Shown here in pieces: positions 9,161 to 18,418 of a stretch of DNA of 64,000 bases (its first letter is position 1; each line of letters begins with the position of its first letter). Below the pieces are notes generated by a model. It saw nothing but the letters and a program-made list of their open reading frames with translations, was not told where the DNA came from and searched no databases. The stretch covers positions 1 through 64,000 of the forward strand of contig JAIRVB010000012.1 in the NCBI GenBank assembly GCA_031254105.1. Reading direction: 5' to 3'. The position numbers were made by a program, and so were the translations under genes. The stretch is from Chitinispirillales bacterium (GTDB taxonomy: Bacteria; Fibrobacterota; Chitinivibrionia; Chitinivibrionales; Chitinispirillaceae).

Positions 9161-11047
9161 ATGATTATCAAAAAAGTAGTTTTTCCGGTGATTATGGCGA
9201 TTACACTGATTTTTGCCTTAAGCGCTTCAGCCGGCCCTGTAAGCGAGTATGGGCGTCTGTTTACTGATGGCAATAAGATAGTAGGCGAAAAATCGGGTGG
9301 TGAAGCTGTGCGGCTCAAAGGAGCGAGTTTGCAGTGGAGTTCAGTCGGGTGGGGCAGCGACCTGTTTTTCCGCGAAGAGACCGCCAATGCGCTTGTTAAC
9401 GGCTGGAACGCGCAGGTGGTAAGAGCATCCCTTGGCATCGCTTTTGACAAAGGCGGCGGCCACAGCGTCGCCAACGGCTACAATACGGATTCCGGTCCAC
9501 CCAAAGACAGGCCGAACTGGAAGAGGGTTGAGAGTGTAGTAGACGCAACTATCAGCCATGGCGCCTATGCTATTGTTGACTGGCACTCGCACACAGCGCA
9601 CGATCCCGAAGAAACGCAGCTTGCGGCCGATTTCTTTACAAATCCCGGCCTGGCCGGAAAGTATGGTAACAATCCGGCGGTTATATTTGAGATTTACAAT
9701 GAACCGGAGATGGACGTCACATGGCCGCAGGTTAAGGAGTACGCCAACACCGTAATAGCGGCTGTACGCGCCGCGGGTTTCAATAATTTGATATTAGTCG
9801 GCACAACGCATTGGGATCTGGCGGTAGACATCGCCGCTTCAGACCCGCCAACCGACCCGCAGAACAATTTTGCGTTTGTGTTTCACTTTTATGCGGAAAA
9901 TCACAGAAAAGATGGTATGCGCTGGTCGGGATTCAACCCAAGGAAAACCCACGGGCAGGCGGTCCTTGACGCGCTTAACGAAGGTTTCCCCATTTTTGTA
10001 TCCGAGTGGGGAACAAATGACGCCTCTGATGATGAAACTTACAACTTCCCCGAGTCCGACAAATGGCACTCGTTTCTGGATTCGCTCAAAATCTCCTCCG
10101 CCGCGTGGGGAGCGAGCGCGGGCTATGACTGCGCCCTCAACTTCTGGACTACTGAGGGAAACCCTCTTAATCCTCCCCGCGACATTAACGAATTGTCAAG
10201 CTGGACAAACCCGCGCTGGATGACCCCGCACGGCAGGTATGTTTACAAACTGCTTAATCCGGACGCCGATACGACTTTCATAATCACCGGGCCTCAGTGG
10301 CCGCAGTTTACAGGCGCGCGAGAACCTATACCGCTTACAGCCGCCGCGTTGAATTCCTATGAAAGCCCCGGTTCTGATATATCAATGAACGTTGAGAATG
10401 GCATCATGCATGTCGCGTTTGATTTGCAGCAAGGTACTTATCAGTGGACACCCTATGCGGGCGTGCATTACGCGATAGACTGGTTAGGCGATTGCGGATG
10501 GGGAATCGGCTATACCTACAAGGGCAGCGGCGATCACGCCATACGCATTGAGTTAGACAGCGTCACGGATTACGGTTATCACGCAAACAGCGTAAAATTA
10601 GTTGACGCCGGTGACTGGACAGAGGTGAGAGTGCCGTGGAGCTATTTCATTCAGCCTTCGTGGGCTGCAAAAATTCCTACGGATAACACTAAGATCAACG
10701 CTATCTCATGGTATACGGAAAGAGGCGCGGGTACAGGGGAATACTGGGTTAAGGATGTGCAGTGTCTCGGATACGGCGAACCGTTGTCTGTCAAGCCAAA
10801 CAATAAGCGCGCGTCTGTCAACAGCGCAGCATCATTTGTAAAAGTATCCGGGAATACGCTGAATTTGCGTTTAGCTCAGGATGGCAAGGTTGAGGTTTTT
10901 AATCTCAAAGGCGGTAAGGTGCGTACGCTGGAGTTGAAAAAAGGTGAGCATACCTTGCGGATGAATAATTTGCCGCGGGGGAGTTATATCGTGAGGGCCA
11001 GCGGCGGGAAGGTTTGGAAGAGTTCTGTTAAAATGTTGGTAAGATAA
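9161..11047 (+). CDS. secreted GH5 endoglucanase with CBM-like domain and C-terminal tail
   Basis: This 628-residue exported glycoside hydrolase family 5 enzyme probably cleaves internal beta-1,4-glucan bonds. The signal peptide is about 1-24 (SASAG). The catalytic domain covers about 30-350, with the acid/base Glu181 in IFEIYNEPE and the nucleophile Glu282 in IFVSEWGTND; His/Asp in AIVDWHSHTAH is also typical of the GH5_2-like cellulases. A beta-sandwich region (about 370-540) resembles CBM11/CIA30-type domains. The last 65 residues (VEVFNLKGGKVRTLELKKGE, then LPRGSYIVRASG) resemble type IX secretion sorting domains. It is the first of three hydrolase genes in one direction. Subfamily and substrate remain inferences. 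Confidence 0.9.
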   Translation: MIIKKVVFPVIMAITLIFALSASAGPVSEYGRLFTDGNKIVGEKSGGEAVRLKGASLQWSSVGWGSDLFFREETANALVNGWNAQVVRASLGIAFDKGGGHSVANGYNTDSGPPKDRPNWKRVESVVDATISHGAYAIVDWHSHTAHDPEETQLAADFFTNPGLAGKYGNNPAVIFEIYNEPEMDVTWPQVKEYANTVIAAVRAAGFNNLILVGTTHWDLAVDIAASDPPTDPQNNFAFVFHFYAENHRKDGMRWSGFNPRKTHGQAVLDALNEGFPIFVSEWGTNDASDDETYNFPESDKWHSFLDSLKISSAAWGASAGYDCALNFWTTEGNPLNPPRDINELSSWTNPRWMTPHGRYVYKLLNPDADTTFIITGPQWPQFTGAREPIPLTAAALNSYESPGSDISMNVENGIMHVAFDLQQGTYQWTPYAGVHYAIDWLGDCGWGIGYTYKGSGDHAIRIELDSVTDYGYHANSVKLVDAGDWTEVRVPWSYFIQPSWAAKIPTDNTKINAISWYTERGAGTGEYWVKDVQCLGYGEPLSVKPNNKRASVNSAASFVKVSGNTLNLRLAQDGKVEVFNLKGGKVRTLELKKGEHTLRMNNLPRGSYIVRASGGKVWKSSVKMLVR

Positions 11048-11099
11048 TTTATAAATATGTTCACTTAAACTTTAATCTTCAATATTGAGGAGGTATTGC

Positions 11100-13064
11100 A
11101 TGATTCGCAAACTCAAAACAGCAGTCGCGATATTAGCAACAGCGGGATTGACGGCGGGGGTTATGGCTCAGGTTCCTATGCAGACTACACAGGATCATGT
11201 CACCGAAACGGCTAACGGCCCCCGTCTTGTCATCAACGGTCAGCCATTGTTCATCTCCGGGATGAATCTGGCTTGGCACAACTTTGCCAGAGATATCGGC
11301 GATGCCCCGGTCAACGGCGCCACTATGGCAAACTACATCAAGCAGATACGCGGCGCCGGCGGCAACGCGATGCGGTGGTGGCTGCACACTGACGCGCAGG
11401 TTGATCCCAAAATGGATATGAACACCGGTGCGGTGACGGGGATTGGATCACAAACCATAAACAATATGCGGACGGTTCTTGATACCGCCTATCACTATGG
11501 CGTTGTGGTATCGATGTGTCTGTTCTCGTTCGATTTGCTTCACGATGATGGAGGGAACAAGGGGGCAGCGGTGGTGGAACGTAACAGAAAATTTCTAACT
11601 GATCCCGCAAATCTTGACACGTATATCCAAAACGCGCTTATACCGATACTTGACGCGGTCGGCAATCATCCGGCGATAATGTGTTGGGAGGTGTTCAACG
11701 AGCCGGAGGGCATGGCGACGACCGGTTGGGCTACCGTGAAGATCGACCACAGTCACATTATGAGATTTACGGCTCGGATCGCCGCCGCAGTACATGACAG
11801 GACGGTAAAAATGGCATCCACAGGCATCCATAACTTTCATCAGTATAAAGGTGTCTATACAGAAGGAAAACTCAAGGCTGCCGCTGGCGCCGATCCGCTT
11901 GCCGACAAGGCGTATCTCGATTTCTACATGGCGCACACATATCCCGAACATGAAAGGGTCGAGGAGTCGCCGTTTAAGCAGGAGGCAAGCCATTGGGAGT
12001 TTGACAAGCCCGTTCTCATCGGTGAATTCCCGGCGCAGGATATGGGTCAGGGGGGATACAATTATGGTTTTGTCACCACTCCGGCTAATGCCATACCAAT
12101 AATAGACGCTTACAAATGGGCTTATGAAAAAGGTTATTTAGGCGCGATGAGCTGGTCGATCACGGAAGGGGACAAAGCCAAATTCGGCACACTTGCTACG
12201 ACCGCACCCGCACTTCAGTACATGGCCGAAAATTACGAGTCTGAAATCAAGTTACTCACGACTGGCGGCGGCGTGATCGTACCTGATCCCACCGGCGATC
12301 TTGCCATGAGGATCACTTTTGACGGCACGAACGTTGACGGCAACATAATAGATAAGACTTTTAAACAAAATCTTTCCGGCAAGACCAACATAACAGTCGA
12401 AATGTACATTGCGGGGGGAAGCGGGACAAATGTGTCGATTCACCCGGTGATTCAGGCCGGAGCAAGTTGGGAAATTTGGGCTGAGGCAAGCGCGGTCAGC
12501 CTTACCGGCAGACCGACAAATGAATGGTTTACGGTAACTATACCTATATCAAGTTATGATGGGTTGTCTGCAGGTCTTTCCGCTACTCAGGGCATGGCGT
12601 TTAAGTTTATACCCGGCGGGAGCGGCAGCTATAGCGGAACAATTTACATCGACAATATCAAGGTTGACGGCGTTGCAGCTTACGATTTTAACGTAGCGTC
12701 TGCGGTTTGGGACGCTGAGGGGCCTTGGAACAATGCATTGAACGCGCCTGATCCGCTCCCGGGTGTTACGGTTGGGAATGTTGCCCGTCCTGGCGCAACA
12801 TCAATACGCTGCGGTACAAAAGCCGCTGGCGTATCTGCCAGGATGCCCGTCGTGTCTGTCAGGGGTAAAGTCCTGAACATTGTCGGTGTTGACAATTCGG
12901 AAATGGCCATACGTCTGATACACGTGAACGGTAAGACAGCAGCAAACTTTAAGGCATCCGGCAAGGGTAAGTTCTCACTTGCCAAGGTTCCTGCTGGCCG
13001 CTACATAGTAGAAACCAAAGTTGCGGGAAAGAGAGCTGGCAGCACGGCGGTTCTTGTCCGGTAG
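11100..13064 (+). CDS. secreted GH5-type glycanase (mannanase- or cellulase-like) with C-terminal tail
   Basis: A start at 11100 is preferred over 11085 because GAGGAGG lies 6 bases upstream of it; this gives 654 residues. The signal peptide ends about residue 23 (GVMAQ). The (beta/alpha)8 domain covers about 35-385, with acid/base Glu201 in CWEVFNEPEG and nucleophile Glu309 in KPVLIGEFPAQ. The substrate-loop sequences (SGMNLAWHNFARD, MRWWLHTD) are more like GH5 mannanases than the upstream GH5_2-like enzyme, but I cannot fix the subfamily. A beta-sandwich carbohydrate-binding-like domain (about 400-530) and a sorting-like tail (about 585-654, ending STAVLVR) follow. It probably acts with its neighbours on plant cell wall. 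Confidence 0.85.
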   Translation: MIRKLKTAVAILATAGLTAGVMAQVPMQTTQDHVTETANGPRLVINGQPLFISGMNLAWHNFARDIGDAPVNGATMANYIKQIRGAGGNAMRWWLHTDAQVDPKMDMNTGAVTGIGSQTINNMRTVLDTAYHYGVVVSMCLFSFDLLHDDGGNKGAAVVERNRKFLTDPANLDTYIQNALIPILDAVGNHPAIMCWEVFNEPEGMATTGWATVKIDHSHIMRFTARIAAAVHDRTVKMASTGIHNFHQYKGVYTEGKLKAAAGADPLADKAYLDFYMAHTYPEHERVEESPFKQEASHWEFDKPVLIGEFPAQDMGQGGYNYGFVTTPANAIPIIDAYKWAYEKGYLGAMSWSITEGDKAKFGTLATTAPALQYMAENYESEIKLLTTGGGVIVPDPTGDLAMRITFDGTNVDGNIIDKTFKQNLSGKTNITVEMYIAGGSGTNVSIHPVIQAGASWEIWAEASAVSLTGRPTNEWFTVTIPISSYDGLSAGLSATQGMAFKFIPGGSGSYSGTIYIDNIKVDGVAAYDFNVASAVWDAEGPWNNALNAPDPLPGVTVGNVARPGATSIRCGTKAAGVSARMPVVSVRGKVLNIVGVDNSEMAIRLIHVNGKTAANFKASGKGKFSLAKVPAGRYIVETKVAGKRAGSTAVLVR

Positions 13065-13568
13065 AACTGGCAGAACTTGAAACTCAAAAAACCGTATGAA
13101 TTCGTAAGGGCGGCCTTTGTGCCGCCCATTCTTCCAACCTTGTGTCGCAATCGAACATCCTGTATCCATTTGAGTACTTTTGCGTTTTTCATCAGTTATT
13201 TTATCGATAGCATAAGCAAAGGCGGCTCACTATTTACCAAATGTCACTTCACAATCTTTCCCGCAAAAAGCTATCCCGTAATTAATGAATCTATAAATAT
13301 GTCAATACATAATCATATTGCGATAAGATACCTCTCTTAAGGAAAACAAGCGAAACCCATTTTAATGCTGTTGTTATATAAAACATATTTTTCAGCTTAT
13401 TAATCTCAAGAGGTTAGTTTTTATAGGATATACTGCTTTTGAGAGAAATTTTTTATTATATCAATAAAAAATTTATTATATTGTTTAAAAGACCGCAAGC
13501 GCCTGACATATATGCCGCATTGACAAAACAGCCGCTTATTTGTAAACCATTATAGAAAGGATGCCTGA
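13065..13568. other. intergenic region upstream of GH9 gene
   Basis: This is 504 bases without a credible gene. It contains a GC-rich hairpin at 13108-13127 (possibly ending the GH5 transcript) and then becomes AT-rich. A perfect 12-base inverted repeat, AAATTTTTTATT / AATAAAAAATTT, lies at 13446-13457 and 13463-13474. The AT-rich part presumably holds the GH9 promoter. AAAGGA at 13556-13561 is the likely ribosome site. Confidence 0.5.
13108..13127. repeat. GC-rich hairpin (REP-like)
   Basis: GGGCGGC and GCCGCCC pair perfectly across a six-base loop, 44 bases after the GH5 stop codon. There is no T-run after it, so it is a weak candidate terminator. It resembles the hairpin at 51130-51154, which shares the GGGCGGC/GCCGCCC core. 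Confidence 0.5.
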
Positions 13569-15809
13569 ATGTCAGCCAAAAAAATCATTCTCTGCGCAGC
13601 CGCAGCCGCGTCCCTCTGCCTAGCGCAGATGCCGGCATTTCCGGTATTAACCGACAATATCGTGATCGACCAGTTCGGTTATCGTGAGGAGGCGAAAAAG
13701 ATAGCGGTTGTAAGATCACCGTGGGATTGCGCGAGACCGTCACGAAACAAAGAAACCTGGCAATCATTCCCGATAGCGTGCACGGAGCCGTCATCCCCGT
13801 ACATCCCGGGAGCGGAGTTCCAGTTGATAAATGAGACATCGGGGAATGCGGCGCTCACAAAAGCTCCGGCAGTGTTTCGCGGCGGGCTGATAGATTCGGC
13901 CTCAGGCGACAAAATCTGGCATTTCGATTTTAGTGAGATCAAAACGCCGGGTACTTATTACGTCCTTGACAAAACTAACAGCCTGCGCTCGTTCTCGTTC
14001 CGCATTGCGAACAATGTCTATAATGATGTTTTGACTGCCGCGGTCAGGATGCTCTACTATCAGCGCGCGGGGATAGAGAAACTTGCCCGGCACGCGGGTG
14101 AAGAGTGGGCGGACGGAATGTGTTTTGAGCAGGATAAACGTTCGCGTCTTTTTACCGACAGCACAAACGCGGCTGCGGAGAGGGATCTGAGCGGCGCGTG
14201 GTTTGACGCGGGCGATTATAACAAGTATACGAAATGGACTTCGGATTATATCTCTGCTATGATACACATCTACGAAGAGAACCCTGATGTCTTTAAAGAC
14301 AACTACAATATCCCCGAATCCAATAACGGCATTCCGGATCTCATTGATGAGGTCAAAATCGGGCTTAACTGGTTATTTCGGATGCAAAACGAGGATGGTT
14401 CGGTTTTGAGCGTTCAGGGACTTGCGAGCGGTTCGCCGCCTTCCAGCGTTACAGGCCGTAGTTACTATGGGCCTGCCAATGCTACCGCAACATTTGGCGC
14501 CGCTGCCGCTTTCGCCATTGCGGCGCGTTTTTTTGGTGAACCCCAAAACGCGGGGTTTAGCGAGGCAGGTTTTGCGCAGCGGCTCGAAACCGCGGCTGTG
14601 AAGGCGTGGGAATGGGGATACGCGAATCCTGATTCAATGTTTTTTAACAACTCGGATAAACACGGTACGCAGGGTCTGGCATCTGGGCAGCAGGAGGTAA
14701 ACGATGAGAACGGGGCGCGGCACATGAATCGGGCGGCGGCGGCATACTATCTGTATGAGCTGACGGGAGCGGATTCGCTTCTTACAATCGTAGAAGCCGA
14801 TATGAATGAATTCCCGCTTTTGAATTGGTGGACGGATCAATACAGGCACGGGCAGAATATGCTGTGCGTAAGGTATCTGGAAAATCCAAACGGCGATCAG
14901 GCTGTCAAAGACAATATACGCAGTTTCATGCGGTCGGCTATGATAAACAACCAAAACGATTACCGCGCGGGATACGCTAAAGACGGTTACCGCGCGTTTA
15001 TAAGGGACTACAATTGGGGATCAAACCAATACAAAGCCGATTATGGTCTAACGTTTTATAAGTGGAAAACCATAGATCCGAGTTCCGATGAGCGGGAGTT
15101 CAGGGATATGGCCGAGAGCTACCTGCACTACCTCCACGGCGCAAATCCTTTCAACATGGTTTACCTGACCAACATGGGCCGATACGGCGCGTCAAGGAGC
15201 GCGACTTCTATGTACCACACATGGTTTTACGAGCACAGTTCCAAATGGAGCGTCGCCGACGGCACGAACCCCGGCCCTGCGCCGGGCTATTTGACGGGCG
15301 GCCCAAACGAAGACTATTATTTGTGGGGATGCTGTCCGTCAAGCTGCGGCAGCGCGGCAAATAACGCAAGGTGTAACTTGGTAACAATCCCCCAAAACCT
15401 GCCGCCCGCGAAAATGTACGCGGACATAAACCACACCTGGCCGTTAGACACATGGGAAATAACGGAGCCGATGATCGCGTATCAGCTGGCCTATATCAGA
15501 CTTCTCTCCAAATTTGTGAACAACGGTCTCACTTCCGTATATAATAAAAGTAAGCAGCTGTCAAAAACCTCTCAATCACTCTCCGCGCGCAGCCGGCGCG
15601 GCGTTCTGGAGCTTCGCCTCAATGGGATGAACGCTCAGAGTGTTGAACTCTTTAATCTGCGCGGAGCTAAGATTGCGGTTCTTAACAAAAAGCAGCTTGA
15701 GGAGGGAACTCACCATTTCAAAACTAAAGGTTTTGCTAAACAGATGTGCGTTTTGAGAGTGACATCCGCTGACAAAAAGACGGCGGCAATGCGGGTTAGG
15801 ATTGAATAG
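13569..15809 (+). CDS. secreted GH9 endoglucanase with N-terminal Ig-like (CelD_N) domain
   Basis: This 746-residue exported cellulase has a signal peptide (about 1-19). An Ig-like CelD_N domain spans about 28-145 (VIDQFGYREEAKKIAVV is its usual opening). The (alpha/alpha)6 GH9 domain runs from about 150 to 649. WFDAGDYNKYTKW carries the paired Asp (213, 216) that bind the nucleophilic water. INHTWPLDTWEITEPMIAY carries the likely acid Glu633. YLHGANPFNMVYLTNMG matches the conserved GH9 region. The last 97 residues form a sorting-like tail (VELFNLRGAKIAVLN). It has its own AT-rich promoter region and may not be cotranscribed with the GH5 genes. Confidence 0.93.
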   Translation: MSAKKIILCAAAAASLCLAQMPAFPVLTDNIVIDQFGYREEAKKIAVVRSPWDCARPSRNKETWQSFPIACTEPSSPYIPGAEFQLINETSGNAALTKAPAVFRGGLIDSASGDKIWHFDFSEIKTPGTYYVLDKTNSLRSFSFRIANNVYNDVLTAAVRMLYYQRAGIEKLARHAGEEWADGMCFEQDKRSRLFTDSTNAAAERDLSGAWFDAGDYNKYTKWTSDYISAMIHIYEENPDVFKDNYNIPESNNGIPDLIDEVKIGLNWLFRMQNEDGSVLSVQGLASGSPPSSVTGRSYYGPANATATFGAAAAFAIAARFFGEPQNAGFSEAGFAQRLETAAVKAWEWGYANPDSMFFNNSDKHGTQGLASGQQEVNDENGARHMNRAAAAYYLYELTGADSLLTIVEADMNEFPLLNWWTDQYRHGQNMLCVRYLENPNGDQAVKDNIRSFMRSAMINNQNDYRAGYAKDGYRAFIRDYNWGSNQYKADYGLTFYKWKTIDPSSDEREFRDMAESYLHYLHGANPFNMVYLTNMGRYGASRSATSMYHTWFYEHSSKWSVADGTNPGPAPGYLTGGPNEDYYLWGCCPSSCGSAANNARCNLVTIPQNLPPAKMYADINHTWPLDTWEITEPMIAYQLAYIRLLSKFVNNGLTSVYNKSKQLSKTSQSLSARSRRGVLELRLNGMNAQSVELFNLRGAKIAVLNKKQLEEGTHHFKTKGFAKQMCVLRVTSADKKTAAMRVRIE

Positions 15810-15856
15810 AGGGCTTGAGGTGTGAACAGGTTGTTATTGAGCAGGGGAAATTCCCC

Positions 15857-16684
15857 TTATCTGCACCGGATTCCATCACAAGCCGAAACCTGATCAAAAG
15901 TGGGAAGTAAGATGCCCCGCGGAACGCAGTCAAGCGCCCGTTCGTAAAAATGTTTTCCGGCGTCATCGTTTCCCGCGCAAAAATTTACAGATGCCAGCTT
16001 AACAAGCGTTTTACCGCGTCTGTAAGTTTCCGCGGTTTTATCAAAATAGGAAAGCGCTTCACTCAAAAGGCGGCTTGCCGCGGCGCAATTGCTTTTAGAT
16101 AACTCGGTGTCTGCTTTTAAAATAGCTATTGTAGCCAATGTTGACAGGTCTCTCTTTTTTTTATAGAACGCGCGGGCTTTTTCGAGGTTCTTTTCATTAC
16201 TGATTTTTGAAGAGAGCTGCCAGTCGATTCTGCTTTTAATGACTGCCAGATAGTGCGTAAAATTTCTACCCTTATACGCGGAAGCGGCGCTAAACCATTG
16301 ATGCGCCTGAGCGCCGTCTCCTTTAGCCGCGTGACAAAGCGCGAGAAAAGCCGCCGCTTTTGAAGCTGCGGCAGTATCGTCAAGCCGGACAAACTCGTTA
16401 TGTGACTTTGCTAAATACACCGCCGCGCTGTCAAACCGGTCAAGCTCAAAATATATCCGCCCGATATTGGCCAGATACTGCGCCGACATATACATGTTGT
16501 CGGCGTTACGCGCGGATATGAATCCCTTTTTATATATTTCCGCCGCGCTTAACAGGTTGCCGCTAAGGAAATAACGGTACGCGCGGCTGCCATATATATC
16601 ATCGCCGGAGCGCACCGCTTTTTTAGAGCCTGTACATCCGCTTGTAACCGCTATCATCGCGCATATCACTAATACATGTTTCAT
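15857..16684 (-). CDS. TPR-repeat lipoprotein at end of mla operon
   Basis: This 275-residue protein has a lipobox TSGC (Cys17) after a hydrophobic signal, so it is predicted to be lipid-anchored in the envelope. It consists of about six helical TPR-like repeats (for example YMSAQYLANIGRIYFELDRFDSAAVY, given here only in outline). No catalytic motif is seen. It lies 41 bases after mlaD in the same direction and is probably the last gene of the engB-mlaEFD unit. A role as an outer-membrane or periplasmic partner for lipid transport is suggested only by position. Convergent with the GH9 gene. Confidence 0.75.
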   Translation of the reverse strand: MKHVLVICAMIAVTSGCTGSKKAVRSGDDIYGSRAYRYFLSGNLLSAAEIYKKGFISARNADNMYMSAQYLANIGRIYFELDRFDSAAVYLAKSHNEFVRLDDTAAASKAAAFLALCHAAKGDGAQAHQWFSAASAYKGRNFTHYLAVIKSRIDWQLSSKISNEKNLEKARAFYKKKRDLSTLATIAILKADTELSKSNCAAASRLLSEALSYFDKTAETYRRGKTLVKLASVNFCAGNDDAGKHFYERALDCVPRGILLPTFDQVSACDGIRCR

Positions 16685-16725
16685 GTTATATTTTTTATTT
16701 CCGCGTTATTAACTGTCAATTGAAT

Positions 16726-17697
16726 TTAAGGCTTGTCTATCAACTTGGGATCCGCAGCCCCGCCCCCTGTGATACCTCTGAAAAACCAGTTCTTCTGAAG
16801 CGATTTTATCATGAGTTCGACCTGTCCCAGATCATCCTGAAGCCTGTCCATAAATTCCGGCGTATTATCGGATACTGTCTTAAAATTTTTCATTATGTAT
16901 TCAGCATCATTAAGGGACTTTTTCACAGTAGTCATTACTGTCAGCAGGGTGTCCATCATGGTTAGCCCTCCCGCGGTTATATCATTTACCGACTTGTTTG
17001 CGTCAAAAAGAAAATTATTGACATTTTGCATAGCGCCGTGAGCGTCCGAAGAGAGTTTCCTTAAGTTTGTGGTAATGTTTACGGTGTTAGCGCTCATTTG
17101 TGTGATATTTCTATACAGAATGTCATCATTAAGAAACTGTCCGATCGTACCCTTACCCGCGTGTATTTCTGTGGCCATAGCATTAAGATGACTCAAAAAT
17201 ATAGTCGCGGTATCAAGCATTTTAACAGCTACCTCAATGGCCCAGTCCAATGTTGGTACATTTTCAGTAAGAATCGTATCCCCGTCGGTCACAACAGAAA
17301 ACTCTTCGTTTCCGCCGGTAAGCTCAATCTCCCAATCCCCGACAAAACCTTTTTGCTTAAGACGCGCGCGCGTATCCTTCTTTACTAAATGATTATAGCG
17401 CCTGCGGATATCAAAGCGCACGCATACCTCTTTTTCACGTATAAGATCGACTCTCTTTACATGACCGATAGTAATTCCCGACATTGTGACCTGATTGCCG
17501 TTTTTGAGCCCTTGACTGTTTTCGTATACCGCATGTAAAACGCACCATTTCTCCATCATGTCGTTTTTAAGAATTGTAAAGATAAGCAGCGCAGGCATCA
17601 TTATCAGCGGAGCTATTACAAAAAGCCCCACAAAAAACGTCCGGTGCCTGCGCACAAATGGTTCGGAAGAGACAACTACTTTGTTTTTATTATTCAT
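16726..17697 (-). CDS. mlaD: MlaD-like MCE-domain protein (lipid transport)
   Basis: I choose the ATG at 17697, giving 323 residues, because the longer reading frame runs deep into the ATPase gene. This start overlaps the mlaF stop by 8 bases, typical of coupled translation. One membrane segment (about 20-43) is followed by an MCE domain (about 50-130; GLKNGNQVTMSGITIGHV is the usual core). A helical C-terminal region contains repeated Asn/Thr/Asp-rich heptads. MCE proteins form rings that pass phospholipids between membranes, anchored to the MlaE-MlaF transporter encoded next door. Confidence 0.88.
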   Translation of the reverse strand: MNNKNKVVVSSEPFVRRHRTFFVGLFVIAPLIMMPALLIFTILKNDMMEKWCVLHAVYENSQGLKNGNQVTMSGITIGHVKRVDLIREKEVCVRFDIRRRYNHLVKKDTRARLKQKGFVGDWEIELTGGNEEFSVVTDGDTILTENVPTLDWAIEVAVKMLDTATIFLSHLNAMATEIHAGKGTIGQFLNDDILYRNITQMSANTVNITTNLRKLSSDAHGAMQNVNNFLFDANKSVNDITAGGLTMMDTLLTVMTTVKKSLNDAEYIMKNFKTVSDNTPEFMDRLQDDLGQVELMIKSLQKNWFFRGITGGGAADPKLIDKP

Positions 17698-18418
17698 TAT
17701 TTTCTTGCGGCTTTTTAAATTTACGTACTTTTGTTTCGAGAGCGCTCTCCTGCGCGTGCGCAAAACAGCCGTCATAAAGCATAAAACGCCCGGACTGCCA
17801 TTGCGGCCAGGCGCTGAGCGAATGACTTGCCATGACGATGCTCATACCCTCTTTTTCCCACTTTTTGTAAAGCACATCAATAATATTGTTAGCTGTGACC
17901 GGATCTACTCCGCTTAACGGCTCATCTAAAAGCAGCAGCTTGGGATCGTTTATCAGCGCCCTCGCAAGCGCCGCGGTTTTGAGCTGCGCCGCGCTGAGAG
18001 TCTCAGGGAACGCCTTTGCTATTCCGCTGATCTCAAGCTCCTCCATCATCCGCGTGACCTTCTTCTTTACTTGCGCTTCCTTTAAATCGCTGCCGCAGCG
18101 AAGCGGCAGTGCGATATTGTCAAACACACTATGATTGGTAATGAGCGCGCTGACCTGAAACATATATCCGAGTGATTTGCGTTTGTCATAAAGCAGATAT
18201 TTTGACCATTGGGAAATATCCGCGCCGTCCCACAAAACCATCCCGCTGTCCGGCTTTAAAAGACCTGCGCAAATTTCAAGCAGCGCAGATTTTCCCTGTC
18301 CGCTGCAGCCGCCGAATGCAACTACGCCGCCAGGGGGCACAGTCAGGTTCACATCATCTAAAATAGTATCTTTCCCATGTTTGAAAGACACATTTCGGAG
18401 TTCCAGTTTATAAGACAT
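17690..18418 (-). CDS. mlaF: MlaF-like ABC transporter ATPase
   Basis: A 242-residue cytoplasmic ATPase. Walker A is GGCSGQGKSALL (about residue 35), Walker B is LLLLDEPLSGVDP (about 163) and the switch His is in MASHS. The ABC signature is unusual: LSAAQ, where LSGGQ is the norm. It overlaps mlaE by 11 bases and mlaD by 8, so the three form a tight operon. It powers the phospholipid transporter formed with MlaE and MlaD. Substituted signatures with Ala for Gly reduce ATPase activity in some other transporters; whether that holds here is unknown. Confidence 0.9.
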   Translation of the reverse strand: MSYKLELRNVSFKHGKDTILDDVNLTVPPGGVVAFGGCSGQGKSALLEICAGLLKPDSGMVLWDGADISQWSKYLLYDKRKSLGYMFQVSALITNHSVFDNIALPLRCGSDLKEAQVKKKVTRMMEELEISGIAKAFPETLSAAQLKTAALARALINDPKLLLLDEPLSGVDPVTANNIIDVLYKKWEKEGMSIVMASHSLSAWPQWQSGRFMLYDGCFAHAQESALETKVRKFKKPQENNE

